Source: Lithodes maja
Lineage: Eukaryota; Arthropoda; Malacostraca; Decapoda; Lithodidae
Direction of reading: 5' to 3'
DNA length: 64,000 nt
Assembly: GCA_037953745.1 (NCBI GenBank)
Contig: JBAKBP010013083.1
Span: forward strand, 1-64,000
Positions within the stretch are counted from its first letter, which is position 1. Each line of letters opens with the position of its first letter. The translations under genes were made by a program, and so were the position numbers. The notes under the pieces were generated by a model. The model saw nothing but the letters and a program-made list of their open reading frames with translations, did not search any database and had not been told where the DNA came from. Positions 10,445-19,423 of the stretch are shown in pieces.

Positions 10445-13348
10445 TTGAAACTGGGTCTGTTGAATGTTCGTTCCTTGCGTAACAAAATGGATCATATTTG
10501 CGAGATCTTGGATGAACGTAACCTTGATGTATTATGTCTCACTGAGACCTGGTTGTTCGAGTCAGATCTGAATATTATCCAGGCGGCATTGCCTAAAACC
10601 CATTCCATAATAAATGTTCCTAGGCCTAGGGGAGATCATCCGGGTGGTGGAGTGGCAGTTGTCTACTCCACATCTCTGGTGAATATCTTGCAAATAAGCC
10701 ATAACCCAGCCCCTCTTTATTATGAACTGTTGGAAGTGGAAATAAAACTCCATCAACAAATTCTAAGAATGGCAGTTGTCTATAGGCCTGGCCATCGTGG
10801 CACAGATAGGGGTTTTATGGAAGAGTTTGGGCAGTTTCTTGAGGAATTTTCTGCTAAAACCGGAAGACTTTTGATATGTGGAGATTTTAATTACTGGGTT
10901 GACAGCCCTCATCTGAAGCCATTCTCTCCTGAGTTCCTTGAGTTGACTGATCAGAACAATTTTGTAAATCATGTGTCCCACCCAACTCATATCTTAGGAC
11001 ACACCCTTGACTTGGTTTTCTCTCCTGTGGGTTGTGGTGGTGTTCTGGATGTTGATGTTGAGAATGCTGACCCTAATACCTCTGATCATGCTTTGATTAC
11101 TTTCAGCTTTGATTTCCCTAAGCCACTCACACATGAAAAAGTAATCAGATTTAGAAATTATAAAAATGCAGACCTAAATTTGGCTAGCAGTGAAGTAAAA
11201 CAGTACTTGGGAAGTATTGATACTTCCAACCTTACTTCAGATGAGCTGGTGGAGGTACATGGAAATGCACTTAAATTAGTGTTCGATCATCACTGTCCAG
11301 AAGTAGAGAAGAAGATCATAGTACGAGATGATTCGCCCTGGTATAGCACTCGAGTTAAATTTCTTAGAAGAGCGCGTAGAAGAGCTGAACGTGAATGGCG
11401 GAAAAATAAAACAGACTCTACATGGTTGCAATATCTGTCAGCCAGAAGAGCTGTGGTCCACAAAATCAAAGATGAAAAGAAAGTGTATTATCAGGGAAAA
11501 GTTGACTCGTGTGGTAACGACCAGAGGAGGTTGGCTTCAATTGTAAACAGTTTACTTGGAAAAACAAGAGTCAGCTTAAGACCTTCTGTACCTGATGCCG
11601 AGTTGGCTGCCAACTTTGTGGCATTTTTTGCTGGCAAGATAACTCGCATAAGACAGGAACTGGATGATGCTTCTGTTGGTGAAGAACTTTCAGTTGTACT
11701 CCAACCCCGACACATTCCTAATAATGTCCTCTCATCCTTTCACTCAGTAGAGGTGGACATGATCTCGTCCTACATAAGAAACCTCAATAAAACATTTTGC
11801 CCGTTGGATCCCATAAATGTTTCCAAGCTACCAAGAGTCTATGATCACACAGTTGAGTTTATTTCCAAAATAATTAATAAGTGCTTCTCTGAAGGTAGCT
11901 TCCCACATTCTGAAAAGCATGCACTACTCCGACCTACTCTAAAGAAACCTGGACTTGATGTTGAGAACATGTTGAACTATCGTCCTGTCTCCAACCTGTC
12001 CTTCATATCAAAGATATTAGAGCGTGCAATACTTGACCAATTACAACCACTACTTCAGCAGAATGAAACTATCCCAATTTTTCAGTCTGCTTACCGACAG
12101 CATCATTCAACTGAAACAGCATTGATTAGAGTACATAATGATCTAGTTGAGAACATTTGCAATGGTGTGGCCTCACTATTGGTCTTGCTTGATCTCTCTG
12201 CGGCTTTTGACACAGTGGATCACGAGTTGTTATTGAGTGATCTTTATGATTGTGGTGTGCGTGACTCCGCTCTCTTGCTTCTTGGGTCGTACGTGTCAGG
12301 TAGATCCCAGAGTGTGATGGTAAATCAAGTGGTCTCGGACTCGACACCCCTGCAGTATGGTGTTCCGCAGGGATCAGTTTTGGGTCCTATCCTATTTATA
12401 ATTTATATTAGCAGTTTGTCTCTTCTGCTTCGTGCACATAATGTCACCTTTCACTTTTATGCAGATGACACCCAGATTTATGTGAGAATCACAAATATAG
12501 TTGATATACGGAGTAAGATGGAATTGTTGATGTCTGATATCAAGAAGTGGATGAGAGCGAGAAAACTTAAACTAAATGATGGTAAAACTGATATTCTCAT
12601 CATCCGAGGAAATAGAAGAGCTGATGATATAGTAGGTGCCCTCTCCATCAATGTGGGTGGATCTCAGCTGCGACCGGCCAACTCTGTTCGAAATCTGGGT
12701 GTATATGTGAACTCCCGATTAGATTTCAAAGAGCATGTAAACCAGATAGTTAAAAGTTGTTACTTGCACATCAGAAATCTCTATTTGGTGAAGCCGTTTA
12801 TAACCAGACGTTGCCTCCTGATGTTGGTTCACTCATTGGTCTTCTCTCGTGTTGATTATTGCAATGCCCTGTTGGTGGGTCTTCCAAATTATATTTTGAA
12901 GAAAGTTCAGTCTGTTCTTAACAGGGCCGCAAGACTAATTTTTGGTGTTCCACCTAGAACTCCTACTACATCTCTTCACATAGAACTGCACTGGCTGCCA
13001 GTAAGAGCAAGAATAGAATTTAAGTTGTGTTTGGTGACCTTTAAGGTTCTCAAATTTGGTGAGCCTAGGTACCTTGCGGAGCTGCTCAGGCGCCCACCGG
13101 CACACCATGGTGTAGTTGTGCGTCATGACAATGACCCTTTTCGTCTTGATGAACCATGGGCTTTCCAGCAGTCTTCTTTCTTTGAGAGGTCTTTCTCCTA
13201 CATGGCTCCGAGGTTGTATAACAGGTTGCCGCTGTCCATGAGACAACTGAGTTCTGTTGAATGCTTCAAGAGACAACTTAAGACTTTTCTCTTTGAGAGA
13301 AGCTATGATCTAGGGAGAGGTGTCATGGCAGATGGCTATAGAGTTTAG
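10445..13348 (+). CDS. L2-1 ORF2: endonuclease plus reverse transcriptase
   Basis: An uninterrupted frame of 967 codons. Residues 1-230 form an AP-type endonuclease (LGLLNVRSLRNK, CLTETWL, VVYRPG, LICGDFNYW, NTSDHALI). Residues about 480-760 form the RT palm (LLVLLDLSAAFDTVDH, YGVPQGSVLGPILF, FHFYADDTQIYV with YADD near residue 672). The C-terminus has LHIELHWLPVRARIEFK, typical of L2/CR1 proteins. No ATG starts the domain: the first in-frame ATG is at 10487, after the NVRS motif, and the frame is open upstream across the ORF1 stop (10422-10424), so translation may depend on reinitiation or frameshifting. No stop or frameshift is visible, so this copy could be recently active, although 5' truncation should silence it. 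Confidence 0.88.
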   Translation: MKLGLLNVRSLRNKMDHICEILDERNLDVLCLTETWLFESDLNIIQAALPKTHSIINVPRPRGDHPGGGVAVVYSTSLVNILQISHNPAPLYYELLEVEIKLHQQILRMAVVYRPGHRGTDRGFMEEFGQFLEEFSAKTGRLLICGDFNYWVDSPHLKPFSPEFLELTDQNNFVNHVSHPTHILGHTLDLVFSPVGCGGVLDVDVENADPNTSDHALITFSFDFPKPLTHEKVIRFRNYKNADLNLASSEVKQYLGSIDTSNLTSDELVEVHGNALKLVFDHHCPEVEKKIIVRDDSPWYSTRVKFLRRARRRAEREWRKNKTDSTWLQYLSARRAVVHKIKDEKKVYYQGKVDSCGNDQRRLASIVNSLLGKTRVSLRPSVPDAELAANFVAFFAGKITRIRQELDDASVGEELSVVLQPRHIPNNVLSSFHSVEVDMISSYIRNLNKTFCPLDPINVSKLPRVYDHTVEFISKIINKCFSEGSFPHSEKHALLRPTLKKPGLDVENMLNYRPVSNLSFISKILERAILDQLQPLLQQNETIPIFQSAYRQHHSTETALIRVHNDLVENICNGVASLLVLLDLSAAFDTVDHELLLSDLYDCGVRDSALLLLGSYVSGRSQSVMVNQVVSDSTPLQYGVPQGSVLGPILFIIYISSLSLLLRAHNVTFHFYADDTQIYVRITNIVDIRSKMELLMSDIKKWMRARKLKLNDGKTDILIIRGNRRADDIVGALSINVGGSQLRPANSVRNLGVYVNSRLDFKEHVNQIVKSCYLHIRNLYLVKPFITRRCLLMLVHSLVFSRVDYCNALLVGLPNYILKKVQSVLNRAARLIFGVPPRTPTTSLHIELHWLPVRARIEFKLCLVTFKVLKFGEPRYLAELLRRPPAHHGVVVRHDNDPFRLDEPWAFQQSSFFERSFSYMAPRLYNRLPLSMRQLSSVECFKRQLKTFLFERSYDLGRGVMADGYRV

Positions 13349-13518
13349 GCTATTTTGCCACTGCTAGTGATTGTTAAATGTGTGTTGTATATAAGCCTTC
13401 TTTGATGCATTGATTTTTTTTTTCTTTTTTCTTTCTCTTTTCGAGCGCTAGTGAATTCTTCGGAAAAATTGGCGCTTATGAGAAATAAGTAACATGCTTA
13501 TTATTATTATTACCAAAC

Positions 13519-13842
13519 CTACATACTCCGATAGTCATGAAATTCAGTGATAGGAGAGGCTGGGAATGCGAAATCCCCCGGATGAATAACAGGGGTGCTA
13601 TGGGCTCTCTGCGAGAGGGCTGGTTATCACACAGAGGCCCACGTCTCTTCAACAAACTCCCACGGCGAGTAAGAGACATGAGGGACATCTCGTTAGACAA
13701 CTTCAAGAGAGCCCTAGATGTCGAACTGCAAAAAGTGCCAGACGAGCCCATCCTCGCAAGGGAGCGAGCTGTCGCTTCAAACAGTCTACTGCACCAAATC
13801 ACCACCCATAACGAGGGGCATCGCGCTCCTTGGTGCCGCTAG
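13519..13842 (+). pseudogene. CR1-3 LINE, C-terminal part
   Basis: Continuation of CR1-3 after L2-1. Joining 10181 to 13519 keeps the frame (GLVPN then LHTPIVMKFSDRRGW). It contains SLREGWLSHRGPRLFNKLPR, LDNFKRALDVELQKVPDEP and SNSLLHQIT, the usual C-terminal block of CR1-like RT proteins, and stops at TAG 13840-13842. A short 3' UTR with a repeated GTATCCAAAG follows to about 13876. Confidence 0.85.
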
Positions 13843-13876
13843 AGGAGCGGCGAACACATCCAAAGGTATCCAAAGG

Positions 13877-14116
13877 TAATAATAATAATAATAATCTTCT
13901 GGTTACTTATATAGTGCCCGTCTCTCCTCCTTCGAGGATTCGCAAGCGCTTGGCTTTCTTTAGTCTACCAGAGACCATTACCCATCCCCCTTGCTCATGG
14001 GGAGATGGTAACCGCCGGCTGTATCCCAGAAAAACTTTTCAATCTGAGCGGGGATTGAACGCGAGACTTTCAAGGTGGGAATCAGGCACGCTATCAACTG
14101 AGCCAGCCGGACGGCT
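13877..14116 (-). mobile_element. tRNA-derived SINE (SINE-1)
   Basis: On the minus strand the element starts with a tRNA-like head carrying an A box (TGGCTCAGTTGATAG, 14092-14106) and a B box (GTTCAATCCCC, 14051-14061), has a body of about 150 bp, and ends GGGCACTATATAAGTAACC plus an (ATT)n tail (13877-13895). Pol III transcription from the internal boxes is expected. The 3' end resembles that of L2-1 (GGCGCTTATG...ATAAGTAAC...(ATT)n), suggesting that L2-1-type enzymes mobilise it. It sits at the 3' border of CR1-3 inside CR1-2. The cloverleaf is degenerate and I would not call it a functional tRNA. Confidence 0.85.
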
Positions 14117-14130
14117 GGTAAGGTAAGGTA

Positions 14131-15151
14131 AGGGCTGTCCACATTGACATGTTCCACTATATCCTCCTCATTGCTAAAAATTAAATCAAGTACACTCCCC
14201 TGCTTCCCATCTCTATATCTTGTCATCTCTGTAATATGTTGCGTTAAAAAACAATCTCTCACTTTCTCTATAAACTTGTTTTCCAGGCTACACTGTCCCG
14301 CTGGAGTAGTACAATTTGCCCAGTTGATCCTTGGCAAATTGAAATCTTCTATCAAAATCTTATATTTGTTCTCTATTATCTATTTCCTCCATTGCTTTCA
14401 GTAGGTTATCATCCTCTTCCCTACTATTATTTGGGCTTCTATATATAGAGGCAATTAGAATTGACCCTCTTGCACATTTTACTTCAATACACAAATACTC
14501 ACAATACTGCTGTCTCATATCCACCCCATTTACCTTGAGCTCTTTTCTTACATAAATAAACAGTCCTCTTCCAACCTCTGCTCTAATAGCATTCCTCTCG
14601 TACAACTCAAAACCCTCCAAACTATACTCCACCAGTTTCCTTTCAATTCTAGAATTTTTTGGTCTTACTTCCTGTAAGGCTATGACATCAGGTTTTTCCT
14701 CTTCATCCTGCAACCTACATATCAGTTCTCTTTTCTTGTCCTGGGTAAACACATCAACATTGCTAAACATAATCCTTAATCTTTCTACCATTCCTTCAGC
14801 AGCTACATCATCCCGCTCCTCCTGTCCGTGCCCTACTCCCCCCCTCACACTACTGGTACTGGGTCTGCAGCTTCTCCTGTCTCTCCCCGAGACGCTTCCA
14901 CCCTGCTCTCCACCTCTGCCACAACTTCTGTCACATTCTCTTCCCTCCCAGCTCTCCTTCTCCCTTCTATTCGTATAAACCACTTCTTCAATTTCCCGTC
15001 CCTCACTCTCCAGAAAAACTTCTTATCCTCCTCACCCAACTTTCCATTTTCCTCATCAGCCTTTTCCTGTAGTTCCTTTATTTTTTTTCTTTGTTCTACA
15101 GTATGCTCAAATCCTTCTTTTGAGTCACCACTGCTAAATTTTCAGAGATAA
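14131..15151 (-). pseudogene. CR1-2 LINE, first part (ORF1 C-terminus and endonuclease)
   Basis: On the minus strand, ORF1 ends with GEEDKKFFWRVRDGKLKKWF and an acidic tail (stop near 14845). ORF2 starts in the -1 frame and overlaps it (ATG at 14983): RLRIMFSNVDVFTQDKK, VIALQEVRPKNSR, GLFIYVRKELK, ILIASIYRSPNNS. One base is lost near 14360; after it comes IEDFNLPRINW, where the catalytic GDFN glycine is replaced by Glu, then LIFSNEEDIVEHVNVDSP at the break. The remainder of the element is at 6640-8111. Frameshift and motif change both mark it as dead. Confidence 0.82.
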
Positions 15152-15349
15152 TTTAATGCTTCACAGTTTTTATTACCGTATGTCTTTGGAAGTGATAAAA
15201 TGGCAAAAAATAATATAAAATCATGTTGATTTTCCTATATTCTTTCTCATATTCATTCCAGTCTTAATACAAATTGTCCTGGTTTGACACACTGCACAAA
15301 ACGCAGACCTGTCTACCATGAGAAGGACACCCCAATGCCATAAGGATTC

Positions 15350-15467
15350 TTATAAGGTTTACTTCCCTAGAAGGGTTGCCGAGCAAGGCTGGCGAGTCCC
15401 ATCCACCTGGAGTTTTATAAGGTTGGCTCCCCTAGATGGGTTGCCAACCAAGGCTGATGAGTCATGT
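15350..15467. repeat. Two diverged tandem units of about 60 bp
   Basis: Both units start TTATAAGGTT and share CCCTAGA(A/T)GGGTTGCC, then AAGGCTG and GAGTC. Unit 1 is 15350-15414 and unit 2 is 15415-15467. No coding meaning is seen. Confidence 0.6.
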
Positions 15468-16138
15468 AAGGTAGCATAAAGTAAAACATTTACTATTTTA
15501 GCTAGCTATATCTTTTCATACCATACACAACATTGATCTTTGCATCTGTTAATTGGAAATAATATTCCATGTGGTATTTTACTTACCAGTAAAACTTTAT
15601 TTTCTGATTTCCACAGATCATATAGTTAAAGCTTCCCGTTATGCTGCTAATACTGACGTTCTGCTTGATACTGGTGACAAGAGTTGTTGGGGAGATGGTT
15701 CCTTTGAAAGTCCTAGATGAACTGCCCAGCACAGGCTACAAGTGAGGTCCAATTAAAGTTTGTACTATACTGTAGTCTATTATTTTTACTTAGCGAATTT
15801 GCTCTTGGTCGCTTTGGGCCTGAGAACTCTACTTTGAGCTTATTGGCTAATATTAATGTGTCCGAATAACATCTTTTACTTGCAAAGACAAACACTAGAA
15901 ATATATTACCATCATATACAGTACTGTAGAATTATATTAACCGACAAAGTTTTGATTGCCGAAAACAATTACTGTACTAGTGTGCTTCTCCTTGACCCCG
16001 TTAGTACGAGTGTATGCTTACATTGATCTTATGTGCCCTTTATAATTATGATTTAGGCTTTCAGTATTACTCCATTGCACACTTAACTCACTGCCATAAC
16101 TAAATATAACCAAATTTTGAACAAATGTAACTACAGTA

Positions 16139-16245
16139 ATGTTTCGGTGTGAGTATCCTAGGTTCGAGTTCTTGGAGTGCCACATGTATTTGTTGATTTC
16201 ATTAATTGAGTTTAGAAGTGAAGTTGGTTTGTGAAAAAATATAGT
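16139..16245 (+). repeat. Dispersed repeat with a B-box-like motif, copy 1
   Basis: Shares about 100 bp with 17104-17205: TTTCGGTGTGAGTATCCTAG, GAGTGCCACATGTAT and TTTCATTAATTGAGTTTAGA. It carries GGTTCGAGTTC, close to a Pol III B box, so a tRNA-derived SINE origin is possible. The A-box half is not clear in this copy. Confidence 0.6.
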
Positions 16246-16289
16246 TCATTCTGGTTCAGGAGCAATTTATAGCGAGGCCTTCCCGAGGG

Positions 16290-16782
16290 TTAACCCGTGA
16301 AGTGCGGGGAGACACTTATGAGTTTTACTGGGCCACTGCGGGAAGACTCTTATGATCCTACTGTAGGCCTAAAAAAAAAAAACATTTAAAACACCCCAGT
16401 AGCAATTGATTTTTTTTTTTGTTATTTATTTTTTATTTTTTTTTGCCCCTTGGCCATGCTAAATATCACTCCTCCACATCCCTTCCTTCCCCCCTTTCCC
16501 CCTCCCCTTCAATTATCACCTATTTTCCCTGTTATTCCCTTATTCTTAGGTATATTTTCGTGCTAACAATAGCGAGTTGCTAGCAGGGCGTGGTCATATG
16601 TGTTACCAAGCGTGAGAAAGAGCAAGAGATAAGGAGAGAGACGTCAGTGTCTCTCCAGGCATCGTGAGGGGTGGATGTTGGCCAGGCTGGCTCACACTTG
16701 ATGAATGTAACTCTCGCTCTCATTTTGTGATTTTGACCAGCGAAACACTGTTTCCACTTGTTTTATTGTTGTAACAGGTTAA
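16290..16782. mobile_element. MITE-2a, TTAA-flanked element
   Basis: A 493-bp element bounded by TTAA (16290-16293 and 16779-16782). The left end reads TTAACCCGTGAAGTGCGGGG; the right end read inward is TTAACCTGTTACAACAATAA. It contains A/T homopolymers and a CCTTCCTTCCCCCC tract. MITE-2b (60605-61083) is the same family in inverse orientation. Only TTAACC is shared by the two ends, so the terminal repeats are very short. Confidence 0.75.
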
Positions 16783-17280
16783 TATCTTCATATTAAACAT
16801 AAAATAGGCACATATGGATAAGTATTAATGATATTTATGGTAAGATAATGATTTTAGTGAATGGAAACAGTGAAATAGGTCCGCACCAGGACATGGTGTT
16901 CAGTACATACGGCGCGCACTTCTTAGGTTAAGTGCCCCATTAATTACTCCTTCCATTCGTCTATACATTAGGCTACCATAGCGCAGTTGGAATATATGTA
17001 CTGTACATGCTCAGATTAATATGCAGGATTCGAAACTGCATAATATATCGTAGGCTTGTGCATATTTCTTTCTGTCTTGATAGCGTAATGCATAAGTGCG
17101 CGGAATTTCGGTGTGAGTATCCTAGATTCGAGTCCTTGGAGTGCCACATGTATATGTTGATTTCATTAATTGAGTTTAGAAGTGCAGTTGGTTGGTGAAA
17201 AAATATATTATATGTGTGCGCGCACTGAGAGAGAAAGAGAGAGAGGAAACCTTCCACCATCTTCCACATCTTCCACCATA
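16783..17280. other. Non-coding spacer with dispersed repeat, copy 2 (17104-17205)
   Basis: The repeat matches 16139-16245. Here an A-box-like TAGCGTAATGC (about 17081-17091) precedes the B-box-like GATTCGAGTCC, about 35 bp apart, as in a degenerate tRNA-derived SINE head. Otherwise nothing is recognised. Confidence 0.5.
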
Positions 17281-18035
17281 GGCAGGTCATTTGAGCATAA
17301 ATCCAAAGAAGTTATCCTAACCCTTTACAATTCCTTAGTCCGCCCTATTCTGGAATACTGCGTTCAATACTGGTGCCCTTATTACCAAAAAGATATAAAC
17401 AAGCTAGAACGAGTTCAGCGTAGAGTTACCAAAATGATACCTAGCCTAAAGAACAAACCATACGAAGAGCGTCTTAGAGAATTAAATCTATTTCCTTTAA
17501 CCCAGCGTAGATTAAGAGGTGACTTAATTCAAGTGTTCAAAATCATCAAAGGCATCGACAATATGGACTGTAGTAAGTACTTCACTATCGACCAATCTAA
17601 TTACACGCGGGGAAACGGTTGCAAAATTATTGGTAAATCTTTTAACTCACACGAATCTAAGAATTTCTTCTTCAATCGAGTTGTCAACTTGTGGAATGGG
17701 CTTCCCCGAAACGTTATAGACTGCATCACCGTTGATTAATTTAAACTCCGCCTTGACAAATATCTCTCATCAAACCCGCGACTGACTGCGTTTGTAAATG
17801 AATAACTTGATTTTATCCCCCCCTCAGTTACTAACCCATCTGTCCCCTACTAACTTCCTAATCCTGCCACGGACATTAGTTCCAGGGCAGTAATTCCCTT
17901 TCCAATGTTCCCTTACCCACTCTAAACCACTGTTTGGACACTTGATCCTCAGTGTTTTGGAGGACAAGCAACCTAGAAGGGTCACTAGAACTATTGTTGC
18001 TTGATTTCCTTTGTACTCCCTTTGTACCCTTCCTA
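17281..18035 (+). mobile_element. CR1-1 LINE copy b, 3' fragment
   Basis: A 5'-truncated copy starting at GGCAGGTCATTTGAGCATAA. Coding sequence runs to 17737, where a TCA codon of the intact copy has become TAA (CITVD then stop); the sequence after it still matches to the normal end near 17804. The 3' UTR is nearly identical to the other copies and ends with two CTTTGTAC units at about 18007-18029. Motifs seen: EYCVQYWCPYYQKDINKLE and VNLWNGLPRNVIDC. Confidence 0.85.
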
Positions 18036-18045
18036 CTATCTCATA

Positions 18046-18051
<6 letters not shown>

Positions 18052-18104
<53 letters not shown>
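18052..18104. repeat. (CA)n microsatellite
   Basis: An uninterrupted CA tract of about 53 bp. A shorter (CA)n at 22383-22402 lies on the other side of CR1-4. Confidence 0.95.
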
Positions 18105-18106
<2 letters not shown>

Positions 18107-18343
18107 AGACGAACCACCGACGAGACAACACCTCCGCACTCACGCTCCCGAAAATCAGCTGATCTAGCAAGCTGTTTACAGCGTTCGTCAAATAAACTCA
18201 CCTAAACTTGAGTATAAGGATATTTTGTGTTGTCCTGTATTATAATGCAGTATTAAAATAATTTGAGATTAAAATCAAGTGAGGATATTTCGAGTGATAA
18301 AAATAATTCAAGCGATTGTGAATGCGAGTGGATGTAAACAAAT

Positions 18344-19423
18344 ATGGCTGATTTTGATGGATTTGAAGTCGGTGAGACCGAGGGCATTCTAGGGAAAATT
18401 ATACGTGAGCTGAATGACATTAAAAGGTGGAAGGAGGATATGCAGGAGTGGAAGGTGAGTGTTAGTTCACAGATTGAGGCTATATGTTCAATATGTGGTG
18501 CTCAGGCTGGGGACATCGAGCCTGGACAAGATTTGAGTCGGGCTAGCCTAAAAGAAATTCAAACTCATATGGGGCAACTCCGGGACGAAAATGAAGCTTT
18601 AAGATTGCAACTTGAAGAATACAAAGGGCAAACCAAGGAAATGAAAACACATGTGGAGGAGATTAAGGAGAAACACAATAAATGGGTTAATGACGAAGGA
18701 GGAAAAGTGAAGGAAGTGGCAATGAAAGAAATCATGGAAGAACAAAAGAAACAATCAGAACGGGAAAATAAAGATTTAGAATCAGTGGTAGTAAAGGCTA
18801 TGAGGAGAAATGAACAGGTCCTGCGTGAAACAATAGATAGAAATAAGTGTATTATTGTATTTGGGGATATAGAGGAGCACATTATTGAGAGGAAAGCTAG
18901 GGATAAGGAAGAAATTAATAAGGTAAAAACATTGATCAAGCATGTCGATGAAGAAGGAAACAACTGGAGAGATGATATTGAAGAAGTTAGGAGAATGGGT
19001 AAATATAGTAAGGGAAACACAAGGCCAATGAGAGTGCAGTTTAGGTCTAGGGTAACAGTGGATGCAATAATGAACGTAACATGGAGACTTAACTTGACCA
19101 GCAAGTTTAAGAAAATTACAATTAGAAAAGACATGAGTATTGAGGATCGAAACATAAGAAAGGAATTGCAAACCGAGGCAAATGTAAAGAATGGAGAAAG
19201 GACGAAAGAAGACGAAAAGAAGTTTTTCTGGAGAGTGTGGGAGGGAAAACTCAAGAAATGGTATATAAAGCGAAGGGACGAAGTAGGGAGGGAAAAGGAG
19301 ATGGTGCGGGTGACGGGGGAGAAGGCAGAGAGAGAAACAGTCCAAGTGGAGGCAGAGGGAGGGGAGGTGGAAACGGAGCGAGAAACAGTCCAGGTGGAGA
19401 CAAGAGAAGAGGAGACAAGCTAG
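18344..19423 (+). CDS. CR1-4 ORF1: coiled-coil RNA-binding protein
   Basis: 359 codons from ATG 18344. The N-terminus is acidic. A coiled coil spans about residues 60-150 (heptad-like LRDENEALRLQLEEYKG). An RRM-like domain as in LINE ORF1 proteins follows at about 165-290, with IIVFGDIEEHI, WRDDIEEVRRMGKYSKGN, RPMRVQFRSRVTVDAIM and ITIRKDMSIEDRNIRKEL. Then comes the conserved FFWRVWEGKLKKWYIK and a Glu-rich repeat tail (ERETVQVE twice). The protein would form oligomers and bind element RNA. The last 166 nt overlap ORF2 (from its ATG) in the -1 frame. Confidence 0.88.
   Translation: MADFDGFEVGETEGILGKIIRELNDIKRWKEDMQEWKVSVSSQIEAICSICGAQAGDIEPGQDLSRASLKEIQTHMGQLRDENEALRLQLEEYKGQTKEMKTHVEEIKEKHNKWVNDEGGKVKEVAMKEIMEEQKKQSERENKDLESVVVKAMRRNEQVLRETIDRNKCIIVFGDIEEHIIERKARDKEEINKVKTLIKHVDEEGNNWRDDIEEVRRMGKYSKGNTRPMRVQFRSRVTVDAIMNVTWRLNLTSKFKKITIRKDMSIEDRNIRKELQTEANVKNGERTKEDEKKFFWRVWEGKLKKWYIKRRDEVGREKEMVRVTGEKAERETVQVEAEGGEVETERETVQVETREEETS

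Larger units (their letters stand above)
10182..13510 (+). mobile_element. L2-1 (L2/CR1-like LINE), copy a
   Basis: A 3329-bp insertion into CR1-3, flanked by the 8-bp duplication TACCAAAC (10174-10181 and 13511-13518). It starts in the zinc-knuckle end of ORF1, contains an uninterrupted ORF2, and ends with GGCGCTTATGAG, ATAAGTAAC and a short (ATT)n tail (13499-13510). The rest of ORF1 is seen in the other copy at 51867-53078. Five bases (ACCTG) at the 5' junction are not explained by the other copy. Confidence 0.9.
15152..16289. other. Non-coding spacer with short repeats
   Basis: No gene recognised. Contains a duplicated block at 15350-15467 and a repeat at 16139-16245, each listed separately. 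Confidence 0.5.

Noticed and set aside
17952..18205. Open frames with long His-Thr or Val-Cys runs
   Set aside because: Translations of the (CA)n microsatellite.
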